DNA from: Candidatus Limnocylindrales bacterium
GTDB taxonomy: Bacteria; Desulfobacterota; Binatia; UBA1149; CAITLU01
Length of the DNA stretch: 64,000 nucleotides
Assembly: GCA_035571835.1 (NCBI GenBank)
Contig: DATNBU010000042.1
Location: 1 to 64,000 of the forward strand
Reading direction: 5' to 3'
The translations under genes and the position numbers were made by a program. A model generated the notes under the pieces. It made no database searches. It saw only the letters and a list, made by a program, of their open reading frames with translations, and had not been told where the DNA came from. Positions within the stretch are counted from its first letter, which is position 1; every line of letters starts with the position of its first letter. Below, in pieces: positions 9,059 to 17,908 of this stretch.

Positions 9059-10306
9059 CTAGGGCGGCGGCATCAACCTGACCGGCGGTAACGTCGGAGG
9101 CACGTCGACGGGCGGCAGCGGCGGCCCCTCGAACTGCGGCTCGTGCTGCACGGGCGGAGTTGCCGGCGGCGGCTTCAGCGGCTTTGCCGTCGGAGCGGCC
9201 GGTTTGACCGCGGGAGCGACCGGCTTTGCGGCCGGCACAACCGGCTTCACAGCGGGCGCAGAACCGGGAGGCTTGAGAGGCGCAGACGTCGTCGACTTCG
9301 CTTTCGATGGCGGCACGATCGGTGCGAGCTGCCGGTTGGCCGGACCTTGCGGCGCAGGCGGTCTCAGCGGAATGAGCTCGTCGGTTCGCGGCTCGCCCAC
9401 TCCGTCTGAAACCGGCGGCGCGGGCCGTAATTCCACTCGCGGTGCCGGTGCTGGTTCGACTCGCGGTACGAGTCGCGGCTCGGGCCTCGCTTCTGCCTGC
9501 GGTACCGGACGGGGCTTCTCCGGTGCAGGAATTCGTTCGAGCTTCGGAGGCGGTGCTGTCACGGGCTCTTCGACCGGCTTTGCAGCGGCCACAGCAGCGG
9601 TGCGCGGTCGCGGAAGCGAGTTCAGGAACGACCACGCCGACTTCGGAACGCTGGTCACCTTGTGGTCGAACAGCACGCCCGCCGGCGAATACGCCTGGCC
9701 GTAGTACGCGTCGGTGTCCTCGCGATGAACGCCGATGTAGCTGCCGGCCAGCGAGATGCCGGCGAACAGTCCGCGCGAGCGCGCGTACGAATAAATCTCG
9801 GCTGTAAACTGTGCGTCGGTTGCCGCTTCGGTCTCTCGGCCGACCGGTCCGGCGGCGATCCCCGCATCGCCCGAGAGCTTGACCTTGTTCGACAGCAGCG
9901 AGCGCACGCTGCCGGTCGTCATGAAGAACAGCACGACGTCGGTCGAGCTCGCACCGAACTGCAGGCCGAAGCTTCCTCCGGTCATCATCACGATGACCGG
10001 CGGGCTCCATTCTCCTGTCTTCGAGCGGCAGCTGAGGACGCCCTTGCCGTAGCGTCCGCCGAAGAACCACGCGGCTTTGAGCACATTCGGAATGACCGCG
10101 ACGCACCGGCTGCGCGCGAACAGCTCGGCGGGAATTCTCTTGTCGGGCATCTCGCGCAGCTCGCGGAATGCGACACCGGCGCGCCGTACGCGATCGTCGA
10201 GCTCGTCGCGCGGTGTTGCGGCCCGCGACCGTGAAACGCAAAGAAGCGCGACCGCAACGGTCACCAGCAGAAAACAGAGACGATGGCGTCGCAGGATCAG
10301 GGGCAT
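9059..10306 (-). CDS. Secreted SYLF-domain (Ysc84-type) protein with Pro/Ala/Lys-rich tail
   Basis: A 415-residue protein. The signal sequence covers residues 1-29 (to SRSRAA). Residues 35-225 match the SYLF lipid-binding domain: RCVAVIPNVLKAAWFFGGRYGKGVL, then TGGSFGLQFGASSTDVVLFF, and GPVGRETEAATDAQFTAEIYSYARS[-]-type strands. The remaining 190 residues are proline-, alanine- and lysine-rich, with PAVKP/PAAKP runs, as expected for an extended envelope-spanning or adhesive tail. It is exported to the periplasm or surface, and SYLF proteins bind phosphoinositides or lipids. It ends 10 bases past the convergent SnoaL gene. Confidence 0.84.
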   Translation of the reverse strand: MPLILRRHRLCFLLVTVAVALLCVSRSRAATPRDELDDRVRRAGVAFRELREMPDKRIPAELFARSRCVAVIPNVLKAAWFFGGRYGKGVLSCRSKTGEWSPPVIVMMTGGSFGLQFGASSTDVVLFFMTTGSVRSLLSNKVKLSGDAGIAAGPVGRETEAATDAQFTAEIYSYARSRGLFAGISLAGSYIGVHREDTDAYYGQAYSPAGVLFDHKVTSVPKSAWSFLNSLPRPRTAAVAAAKPVEEPVTAPPPKLERIPAPEKPRPVPQAEARPEPRLVPRVEPAPAPRVELRPAPPVSDGVGEPRTDELIPLRPPAPQGPANRQLAPIVPPSKAKSTTSAPLKPPGSAPAVKPVVPAAKPVAPAVKPAAPTAKPLKPPPATPPVQHEPQFEGPPLPPVDVPPTLPPVRLMPPP

Positions 10307-10345
10307 CGCAACCTCTACGGAAAAAATGGGAGGGAACGCCGGTGA

Positions 10346-10987
10346 TTATAACGCCGGCTTCCGGCGGCGAGGAAGACCGTCCGGTGCAGATTCGAAAACA
10401 GCCTGTTCAAGCCCGAACACTTCTCCCACCCGTGCGAGGAAGACGTCCTTGGAAACCACATCCTCGACGTTGAGCTGGCCATCGAGGAACAGCGATGCGA
10501 GCCCGTGCACGAGCGCCCAGGCCCGCATTGCACGCAGCTCGATGTCCTCGCTGCGGAACACTCCCGCATCGGCACAGTACGTCAGCGTGGCACGAAGGCC
10601 GTCATATGCGCCGCGTGCCGTGCGATACAGATCTTCGTGAATCCGCTTGTCCGCGAGCTCGGGGCCGAACATCACGCGATACTGCGCGGGATTGTCGACG
10701 GCGAAGCGAACGTAGGCGAGGCCGTGCGCGACAAAGCGCTGAATCGGATCGTCGCCTGCCCGGTCGACCGCTTCCTCACTGGCCCGCTGCAGCGCCGCGA
10801 AGCCGTCGGCGGCTACGGCGGCAAGCAGCGCACGTTTGTCGGCAAAGTGCCGGTACGGTGCGGCCACCGAAACGCCGGCGCGCCGGGCCGCCCCGCGCAG
10901 CGTCAGATGCGACGGGCCGCCTTCGGCCAGCAGCTCGAGCGCGCCTTCGAGCAGCGCGCGGCGCAGATCTCCATGGTGATATGCCAT
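10346..10987 (-). CDS. TetR-family transcriptional regulator
   Basis: A 213-residue TetR regulator. The DNA-binding region at residues 1-55 reads YHHGDLRRALLEGALELLAE followed by LTLRGAARRAGVSVAAPYRHF, the helix-turn-helix. The rest is a helical ligand-binding domain of the TetR_C_13/WHG kind. It reads in the same direction as the SYLF gene, 39 bases upstream of it, so a shared transcript is possible. The ligand and target cannot be told. The TetR signature is unambiguous. Confidence 0.92.
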   Translation of the reverse strand: MAYHHGDLRRALLEGALELLAEGGPSHLTLRGAARRAGVSVAAPYRHFADKRALLAAVAADGFAALQRASEEAVDRAGDDPIQRFVAHGLAYVRFAVDNPAQYRVMFGPELADKRIHEDLYRTARGAYDGLRATLTYCADAGVFRSEDIELRAMRAWALVHGLASLFLDGQLNVEDVVSKDVFLARVGEVFGLEQAVFESAPDGLPRRRKPAL

Positions 10988-11021
10988 CGTCTCGTCTGCG
11001 GCCGTCTATCCCGGAAAATGA

Positions 11022-11051
11022 AACGGGGGGAGCGTAAACGCTCCCCCCGTT
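11022..11051 (-). terminator. Rho-independent terminator of the outer-membrane protein gene
   Basis: A perfect 14-bp stem (AACGGGGGGAGCGT, 11022-11035, with 11038-11051) and a 2-base loop lie just past the stop at 11110. On the minus strand it is followed by TTTCATTTTCC, so it can act as an intrinsic terminator before the TetR gene. Confidence 0.8.
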
Positions 11052-11109
11052 CTCGATCCATTCGGCTTCCGTCCCGCGGCGAGCCGGACGCGCCGCAGCC
11101 CGACGCGTG

Positions 11110-11781
11110 CTACTTGTGGAAGCCCATCATGAAGCCGAACGTCAGCAGATGCTGGCCGGTCTTGTAGTCATGGGGATCCTCGACGCTCGTATCGTTCGGG
11201 CCGGGGCTGTGGCCGTCGGTGATGTTGAAGTACTTGTAATCGAGCCTCAGCAGCAGATCGACGTTGTGCGTGTTGAGCCAGTCGATCGGAAGGTCGTAGA
11301 GCAGTCCGCCGCCGCCGGCCACGTCGTTGCCTTCATCGGAGAACGCGGCGCCGAACTGGCCGAAGATGTTGAGGCCGGTGTCGGCTATCGGGAACATCGG
11401 CATGATGCCGACGTACAGACCGTCGAAATGCCCGCCGCCGGCCGCCTGGGTCGCGTTGCCGAGGCTCCAGTATTCGAGCTGGATGCCGCCGTACTTGAAC
11501 AGTCGGGCAAGCACGTAAGCGCTCCATCCGAAGTCGCCGCCCCGGTCGGACTGATCGGCGTAGCCGACGCCGGGCCCGACGTTGATCGAAGGCTTGAATA
11601 CCTTTTCTTTCTTCTCTTCGACGACCGTGGTCGAGGCCGTCACCGGCGCTGCCGCCGGTCCCTCGTGCACTTCGACTTCCCCCGGAGCCCCCGCGAACGC
11701 GATACCGGCCGTCGCGAACGTGCTGGCCACGACCAGTCCGGCGGTCACAGCCATCACCCGGAATCCCGCAATCCTTTTCAT
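11110..11781 (-). CDS. Outer-membrane beta-barrel protein (OmpA-like/OMP_b-brl)
   Basis: A 223-residue exported protein. A signal peptide reaches GIAFAGAPG (about residue 31). A short Ala/Pro/Val/Lys linker (VVEEKKEKVFKP) follows, then an alternating-hydrophobicity barrel with strands such as SINVGPGVGY, IQLEYWSLGN, LNIFGQFGAAF and LLLRLDYKYFNI. It closes with GQHLLTFGFMMGF, an aromatic C-terminus typical of Bam substrates. ATG 11781 is preceded by AAGGAGG. The function is unknown; porins and small structural barrels have this shape. Confidence 0.78.
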   Translation of the reverse strand: MKRIAGFRVMAVTAGLVVASTFATAGIAFAGAPGEVEVHEGPAAAPVTASTTVVEEKKEKVFKPSINVGPGVGYADQSDRGGDFGWSAYVLARLFKYGGIQLEYWSLGNATQAAGGGHFDGLYVGIMPMFPIADTGLNIFGQFGAAFSDEGNDVAGGGGLLYDLPIDWLNTHNVDLLLRLDYKYFNITDGHSPGPNDTSVEDPHDYKTGQHLLTFGFMMGFHK

Positions 11782-11993
11782 ATCTGTCAGCCTCCTTCTT
11801 CGGTACGCGCCCTTCGTACCTGGTCCTCGTAGTGGGCCTTCTGGCGCCGTTCGGCGACGGGCGCGGGACTGTAAGAGAAGCCCGCAGGCTTCACAATCCC
11901 TGCGCTGCGCGCACTGCGCGGCGTTGCACACGATCCCGGTTTGCAGCGCTGCGGCCCCTCCGCTCGCAGCGCGCCGTTACTGGTCAGGCCGGG

Positions 11994-12410
11994 TCACTTC
12001 TTCGCGGATGCTTTTTTCGACGAAGACTTCGCGGATGTCCTCGACGGTGCCTTGGACGCCGCCGCCGGGGCTTTCGCCGAGGCTCTGCCGGCCGCCTTGG
12101 CCGAAGCGGCCTTTTTCACCTTCCGCGCGGGCTTGGCCGCGGCGCGACCGGCGGTGGCTTTGCGCGCCTTCGTCTTGCGCTTGCCGCCCTTCGCGCCGGC
12201 TTCCAGATAGCGACGAAGCTCGCCGGCAGCCTTCTCGAGCTGAGCGGCGATATTGGTCAATCCCATGAGCAGCTGGCGCAGGGCCGACTCGATGTCCGAA
12301 GAGACCTTGGTACCGCCTGCCCTCTTGCGGATGTCGTCACCGAGGGTGCGCGCACCTCGTTCGAGATCTGTGATCATGGAGCGGAGTCGGTCTACAGGTT
12401 TGGCTGCCAT
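11994..12410 (-). CDS. Histone H1-like / PhaM-like Lys-Ala-rich protein
   Basis: A 138-residue protein in two parts. Residues 1-65 are amphipathic helices (VDRLRSMITDLERGARTLGD, then ALRQLLMGLTNIAAQLEKAA). Residues 70-138 are almost only Lys, Ala, Arg and Ser with KAxxKK/AKAP motifs, like bacterial histone H1-like tails that bind DNA without sequence preference. ATG 12410 follows AAAGGACG. It may compact the nucleoid or link DNA to another complex. The helical part could mediate oligomerisation. There is no known family for the N-terminal part. Confidence 0.72.
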   Translation of the reverse strand: MAAKPVDRLRSMITDLERGARTLGDDIRKRAGGTKVSSDIESALRQLLMGLTNIAAQLEKAAGELRRYLEAGAKGGKRKTKARKATAGRAAAKPARKVKKAASAKAAGRASAKAPAAASKAPSRTSAKSSSKKASAKK

Positions 12411-12643
12411 TGGCTCGTCCTTTTCGGAAGCGTGTTCCGCAGAGTGTCGGGGATTACGGGCCGCGCCCGTCGCGAAGCATTGTGCCCGTCCGGAGGGGGG
12501 CGAGTAAAGCAGCACGGCATTTCGCAGTGCGGGCGCCTGGACCGTACCCTCACATAGCGCCGCAGCATGGTGCCCATCCGGCCGATCGGGACACGACCCC
12601 GATGCCAATCGGAGCATGAAAGGGCTAGAAGCCAGGGTCGCAA

Positions 12644-15600
12644 GTGGAGACGCTCGGATTCCATCCTCTGGTGCGGCGCTGGTTCGAATCATCGTTCCGA
12701 GCGCCCACAGCCATCCAGCGCGAAGGCTGGCGCAGCATCTCGAGCGGCCGCGATACGCTCATTGCCGCTCCGACCGGCTCCGGAAAGACTCTGGCCGCGT
12801 TCCTGTGGTCGCTCGACGAGCTGGTCCGGGAGGCGGCCTCCGGCACTCTCGAGGACGCGATCCACACCGTCTACGTCTCTCCGCTGAAAGCCCTCGGAAA
12901 CGATATCGAGAAGAACCTGGCGCTGCCGCTGGCCGGAATCCGGACCCTGGCCGACGAGGCCGGCGTCGCGCTCTCCGAGATCCGCGTGGCGGTGCGTACC
13001 GGCGATACGTCGCAGCGCGAGCGCCAGGTCCAGCTGCGCCGCCCGCCGCACGTGCTGATCACCACGCCCGAGTCGCTCTACATCCTGCTGACCGCCGCCG
13101 GCAGCCGCAGGCTGCTGGCCGGAGCGCGCCGCGTGATCGTCGACGAGATTCACGCCATCGCCCAGGACAAGCGCGGCCTGCACCTCGCGCTGTCGCTCGA
13201 GCGCCTCGACGAGAATGCCGGCCGTCCGCTGCCGCGCATCGGCCTTTCGGCTACGCAGAAACCGATCGACGAAGTCGCCCGCCTGCTGGTCGGCAGCGCG
13301 CGTCTCGACGACGCCGGAAACGCGCGCTGTGCGATCGTCGACAGTGGTCACCGCAGGCCGCTCGACCTGCGCATCGAGATTCCCGACTTCGAAATCGGCC
13401 CGATCGCGAGCCACGAGCTGCACGCGGCGATCCACGACCGCATCGCCACGCTCGCCGGCGAGCACCGCTCGACGATCGTCTTCGTCAACACCAGGCGTCT
13501 CGTCGAGCGCGTCGCGCATGCGCTCGGCGAGCGCCTCGGCAAGGACAAGGTCGCCGCACACCACGGCAGCCTTTCGCGCGAAGCGCGTCTCGACGCCGAG
13601 CAGAAGCTCAAGTCCGGCGAGGTTCCGGTCGTGGTCGCGACCGCGTCGCTCGAGCTCGGCATCGACGTCGGTCACGTCGACCTCGTCTGCCAGATCGGCG
13701 TGCCGCGCGCGATTTCGACGTTTCTCCAGCGCGTCGGCCGTTCCGGTCACTGGCTCGGCGCCGTGCCGCGCGGAATCGTTTTTCCGGTCACGCGCGACGA
13801 GCTGCTGCAGGCCGGCGCGATCGTGCGCGCGGTCTACGCCGGAGAGCTCGATGCGCTGAAGATCCCGCCGCCGGCGCGCGACGTGCTCGCGCAGCAGATC
13901 GTTGCAAGCGTGGCTGCGAGCGAGATGGACGTGGACCGCATGTTCGATCTCGTCCGGCGCGCATTTCCGTATCGCGAGATTACGCGGGCCGAGTTCGACG
14001 CGATCGTCGAGATGCTGTCCGAAGGCGTCTCCAGCCGGCGCGGCCGCCGCGGCGCGCATCTGCACTTCGATCGGGTCAACGGCGTGCTGCGGCCGCGCCG
14101 CGGCGCACGGCTTGCCGCGATCACGTCGGGCGGCGCGATTCCCGACACCGCCGACTACGACGTCGTGCTCGAGCCGGAAGGAACGTTCCTCGGCAAGGTC
14201 AACGAAGACTTCGCGGTCGAGAGCCTTGCCGGCGACATCTTCCAGCTCGGCAATCATTCGTGGCGCGTAAAGCGCGTCGAGTTCGGCCGCATCCGCGTCG
14301 ACGACGCCGGCGTGCTGCCGCCGACGATCCCGTTCTGGCTCGGCGAAGGTCCGGGCAGAACCCGTGAGCTGTCGGCCGCCGTCGCCGACCTGCGCGTCGA
14401 GATTGCAGCCCGTCGCAGCGACATCGAGGAAGCGACGCGCTGGCTGGTTGCCGAGACCCGCGTCTCGCGCGAAGCCGCCATGCAGATGATCGCGTACGTC
14501 AGCGAAGGCATCGCGATGCTCGGCGCGGTTCCGACGCTCGACACCGTCATCGCCGAACGGTTCTTCGACGAAGCCGGCGGCATGCAGCTCGTGATCCACG
14601 CGCCGTTCGGCGCGCGCGTCAACCGCGCGCTCGGGCTCGCGCTGCGCAAGCGGTTCTGCGTCTCGTTCGATTTCGAGCTGCAGGCGGCTGCAACCGACGA
14701 CGGCGTGCTGCTTTCGCTCGGCGAGCAGCACAGCTTCCCGCTCGATTCGGTGTTCTCGTTCGTGCGCTCCAGCACGTTCCGCGACGATCTCGTGCAGGCC
14801 GCGCTGCAGTCGCCGATGTTCATGAACCGCTGGCGGTGGAACGCGAGCCGCGCGCTCGTGCTGATGCGCTTCCGCGCCGGCAAGAAGGTGCCGCTCGCGA
14901 TCCAGCGCATGCAGTCGGAAGACCTGCTGGCCGCCGTGTTCCCCGAATCGACCGGCTGCCAGGACAACCGCATGAACGGGCACATCGACGTGCCCGATCA
15001 TCCGCTCGTCGCGGAAACCATCGACGATTGCCTGAACGAGGCGATGGATGCCGACGGACTGGCACTGGTGCTCGAGGCGATCGAGAGCGGCCGCATCCGT
15101 ACGATCGCCGTCGAGACACCGGCGCCGTCGCCGTTCGCGCACGAGATTCTCGGCGCGGGCCCGTACGCGTACCTCGACGATGCTCCGCTCGAGGAACGCC
15201 GCGCTCGGGCCGTTTCGCTGCGCCGCACCGACGGCGTCTCGGGCGGCGAGATCGGTGCGCTCGACAAGGCCGCCATCGACGAGGTCCGCCGCCAGGCCTG
15301 GCCCGAAGCCGCGACCACCGAGGAAGTGCACGATACGCTGCTCACGCTCGGCGTGCTGCCGCTGCGCGACGCATCGGCGTGGCAGGCGAGACTCGAAGAG
15401 CTCTTGTCGTCGAGCCGGGCGACGCGGATTGTGCTCGGCGGACGCGCCGCGGCGTTCGTCGCGACCGAGCGCGTGCGCCTCGTGCGCCTGCTGTTCCCGG
15501 ATGCGGTCTTCGAGCCGGCCGTTCCCGATATTTCGATCCCGTCCCTTCCCGGCGGCGAGCCGGACGACGAGAGCGCGGCGCTCGAAATCGTTCGCGGGTG

Positions 15601-17020
15601 GATGCACAGCGTCGGACCGGTCACGGCGCGCGCGCTGGCTGCGCGCATCGGCATCAATGAAACGCGCATCATGGCCGCTCTCGCCCGCCTCGAATCCCAG
15701 GGATGCGTGCTGCAGGGAAGCTTCACCGACGAAGCGCCGGGCGAGACAGAATGGTGCGAGCGCGGGCTGCTCGCCCGGATCCACCGTCTCACCGTCGGAC
15801 GGCTGCGGCGCGAGATCGAACCGGTCAGCGCGGCCGATTTCATGCGCTTCCTGCTTCGCTGGCAGCACGTGCAGGAAGGCACACGGCTGCACGGCCGCGA
15901 GGGCGTGCGCAGCATCGTCGCGCAGCTTGGCGGCCTCGAGCTGCCGGCAACGTCGTGGGAGCGCGACGTGCTGCCGGCGCGCATCGAAAAGTACGACGGC
16001 AACGACCTCGAGCAGCTTTGCCTCGCCGGCGAAGTCGCGTGGGGACGCCTCGTGCCAACGCTGACCGAGGACGACGATACGCTGCACGCGCCGGTGCGCA
16101 GGCGACGGTCGCGCGGACCCACGCGCTCGGCGCCGATCGCGTTCTGCCTGCGCGCGGACCTTCCGGAGTTGCTCGCGCCGATTCCTGCGATGATGCGCCC
16201 GCAGGATTCGCTGTCATCACCGGCCGCGGCCGTGCTCGAGGTTCTGGAGACACGCGGCGCATCATTTCTGTCCGACATCGCGCGCTCGACCGGCAAGCTC
16301 GCCGGCGAGGTCGAGGACGCGCTGTGGGAGCTGGTCGCGTGCGGCCTCGTCACCGGCGACGGCCTGGCGGGGCTTCGTGCGCTGCTGCTTCCGGACGACA
16401 AAAAGCGCGGCCGGCGCGAGCCGCGTGCGGAGCATGGTCGCGACGGCGCCGCCGCAGCGCTCGGCCTTCGCGGCGCCCGGCTGCGTGCAGTCGGCGGGCA
16501 GTCGACGAGGCGCTCGCTTCCGGTCGGACGGTGGTCGCTGCTGCGCGCCGATTTCGCCGAGCCGGTCGCCGACGACGAGGCCGACGCGCGCACCGCGACG
16601 AGGCTGCTGCACCGCTACGGCGTCGTGTTCCGCGACGTCGTCACGCGCGAGCGCGGGCTTCCGCCGTGGCGCCGCATCCTGTGGGCTCTGCGGCGAATGG
16701 AAGCACGCGGCGTCGTTCGCGGCGGGCGCTTCGTATCGGGCTTCGTCGGAGAGCAGTTCGCGCTGCCGCACGCGGTCGATGCGCTGCGCGCCGTGCGCCG
16801 CGACAGTGCTTCCGACCAGATCGCGATCGTCGCGGCCGCCGACCCGCTGAACCTCGTCGGCGTGCTGCTGCCCGGCCCGCGCATCTCGCCGTTCAGCACC
16901 AGCGTCATCGCGTACCGCGACGGCAACGTGATCGAGGTCGGCGAGCTCGGCGAAGTGCGAAGCCGGCTTCAGGGTTTCGGCGGCCGCTTCGCCGAGCCGA
17001 CTCCGCGACGACGGCGCTGA
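12644..17020 (+). CDS. lhr: Lhr-family large DEAD/DEAH helicase
   Basis: A 1458-residue ATP-dependent helicase of the Lhr type, full length for the long (Lhr-HTH) bacterial form. Motif I APTGSGKT is at about residue 43-50, motif II VDEIH near 165, motif III GLSATQKP near 200, and motif VI QRVGRSGHW near 362. These are followed by the Lhr winged-helix/beta-barrel core and a long C-terminal winged-helix region. Lhr unwinds RNA-DNA or DNA duplexes 3'-5' and acts in DNA repair. The GTG at 12644 gives the conserved opening ETLGFHPLVRRWFES. It is monocistronic. Confidence 0.95.
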   Translation: METLGFHPLVRRWFESSFRAPTAIQREGWRSISSGRDTLIAAPTGSGKTLAAFLWSLDELVREAASGTLEDAIHTVYVSPLKALGNDIEKNLALPLAGIRTLADEAGVALSEIRVAVRTGDTSQRERQVQLRRPPHVLITTPESLYILLTAAGSRRLLAGARRVIVDEIHAIAQDKRGLHLALSLERLDENAGRPLPRIGLSATQKPIDEVARLLVGSARLDDAGNARCAIVDSGHRRPLDLRIEIPDFEIGPIASHELHAAIHDRIATLAGEHRSTIVFVNTRRLVERVAHALGERLGKDKVAAHHGSLSREARLDAEQKLKSGEVPVVVATASLELGIDVGHVDLVCQIGVPRAISTFLQRVGRSGHWLGAVPRGIVFPVTRDELLQAGAIVRAVYAGELDALKIPPPARDVLAQQIVASVAASEMDVDRMFDLVRRAFPYREITRAEFDAIVEMLSEGVSSRRGRRGAHLHFDRVNGVLRPRRGARLAAITSGGAIPDTADYDVVLEPEGTFLGKVNEDFAVESLAGDIFQLGNHSWRVKRVEFGRIRVDDAGVLPPTIPFWLGEGPGRTRELSAAVADLRVEIAARRSDIEEATRWLVAETRVSREAAMQMIAYVSEGIAMLGAVPTLDTVIAERFFDEAGGMQLVIHAPFGARVNRALGLALRKRFCVSFDFELQAAATDDGVLLSLGEQHSFPLDSVFSFVRSSTFRDDLVQAALQSPMFMNRWRWNASRALVLMRFRAGKKVPLAIQRMQSEDLLAAVFPESTGCQDNRMNGHIDVPDHPLVAETIDDCLNEAMDADGLALVLEAIESGRIRTIAVETPAPSPFAHEILGAGPYAYLDDAPLEERRARAVSLRRTDGVSGGEIGALDKAAIDEVRRQAWPEAATTEEVHDTLLTLGVLPLRDASAWQARLEELLSSSRATRIVLGGRAAAFVATERVRLVRLLFPDAVFEPAVPDISIPSLPGGEPDDESAALEIVRGWMHSVGPVTARALAARIGINETRIMAALARLESQGCVLQGSFTDEAPGETEWCERGLLARIHRLTVGRLRREIEPVSAADFMRFLLRWQHVQEGTRLHGREGVRSIVAQLGGLELPATSWERDVLPARIEKYDGNDLEQLCLAGEVAWGRLVPTLTEDDDTLHAPVRRRRSRGPTRSAPIAFCLRADLPELLAPIPAMMRPQDSLSSPAAAVLEVLETRGASFLSDIARSTGKLAGEVEDALWELVACGLVTGDGLAGLRALLLPDDKKRGRREPRAEHGRDGAAAALGLRGARLRAVGGQSTRRSLPVGRWSLLRADFAEPVADDEADARTATRLLHRYGVVFRDVVTRERGLPPWRRILWALRRMEARGVVRGGRFVSGFVGEQFALPHAVDALRAVRRDSASDQIAIVAAADPLNLVGVLLPGPRISPFSTSVIAYRDGNVIEVGELGEVRSRLQGFGGRFAEPTPRRRR

Positions 17021-17074
17021 GCCAGATCGCGCCTGTTGTCTCGCTGCGGATTGCGTGAGAATGTTCACGCTCGT

Positions 17075-17908
17075 TTGAACACCTCTCGCCTTCTTTGGCC
17101 CCTGGCGGTCCTGCTTTGTCTCGCGCCGCTGCTCGCGGGCTGCGACGGCATGAGGCCGCGGCATCATCACGACAAGCAGAAGCAGGAGCCGGCGCCGCCC
17201 GCCTTCGAGCTTACGGCCGAAAAAACCAGCCGCCTGTTGTTTCCGGCGATCTGGCAGCCGCGCGATGGCGGCGAGAAGCGGTGCGTTCCCACACGTGATG
17301 CCGGAGCGGTCCCCGCGTGGCTCGACGCCGCGCTGGCCTCGTTGTCGTGCACGCCGGAGGCCCGCAGCGTGCTCGCTTCGGACGAGCCGGCGTCGCCGCC
17401 CGTTGACCGGCTGACGGCTGCGGCGCTGTGCAACGATGCCGACGCCGTGCGGCGCCTCGTCGCAGACGGAGCCAATCCGAACAGCCGCGATTCGTGCGGG
17501 TGGACCGCGCTGGTCGCAGCAGCCGCGGCAGGTCACCAGGACGCCATGCGTGCCCTGCTCGAACGCGGTGCGAGGCCGGACCTCGCGAGCCGTGCGGGCC
17601 GCTGGTCACGCTCGCCGCTTCTCGCCGCGCTGATGCGCGGCGACACGGCGGCCGCGAATACGCTGCTCGACGCTCGCGCGCACGCCGGGCTCGCCACGAT
17701 CGAAGGACACGATGCGCTGATGTTTGCCGCGATCGGCACGGACCAGGAGCTGATTCGCCGGCTGCTGCGAAGTCACGCAGACCCGTGTCGCGCGGACGGC
17801 AGCGGGCTCACGGCGGCGGAGCTTGCTCATGCCTATGGCAACACCAGTGTAGCCGCGATGCTGAACAGGGCGGCGCGCCGATGCTCGGCGAAGGCAGCGC
17901 AGGAGTGA
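17075..17908 (+). CDS. Ankyrin-repeat lipoprotein
   Basis: A 277-residue protein. Starting at TTG 17075 gives a classic lipoprotein signal (LLCLAPLLAGC, lipid-anchored Cys at residue 23); an earlier TTG at 17036 is possible. Residues 120-265 contain four ankyrin repeats, for example DAVRRLVADGANPNSRDSCG, then ALVAAAAAGHQDAMRALLERG, then ELIRRLLRSHADPCRADGSG. It is probably periplasmic and anchored to a membrane, with the repeats binding a protein partner. Its stop overlaps the next start (GTGA), linking it to the membrane protein downstream. Confidence 0.8.
   Translation: MNTSRLLWPLAVLLCLAPLLAGCDGMRPRHHHDKQKQEPAPPAFELTAEKTSRLLFPAIWQPRDGGEKRCVPTRDAGAVPAWLDAALASLSCTPEARSVLASDEPASPPVDRLTAAALCNDADAVRRLVADGANPNSRDSCGWTALVAAAAAGHQDAMRALLERGARPDLASRAGRWSRSPLLAALMRGDTAAANTLLDARAHAGLATIEGHDALMFAAIGTDQELIRRLLRSHADPCRADGSGLTAAELAHAYGNTSVAAMLNRAARRCSAKAAQE

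Noticed and set aside
12689-16087. Long open frame antisense to the Lhr helicase (1132 codons)
   Set aside because: The helicase frame has full motifs. The antisense frame has biased Arg/Ala/Glu composition with no domain and is a GC-rich codon shadow.
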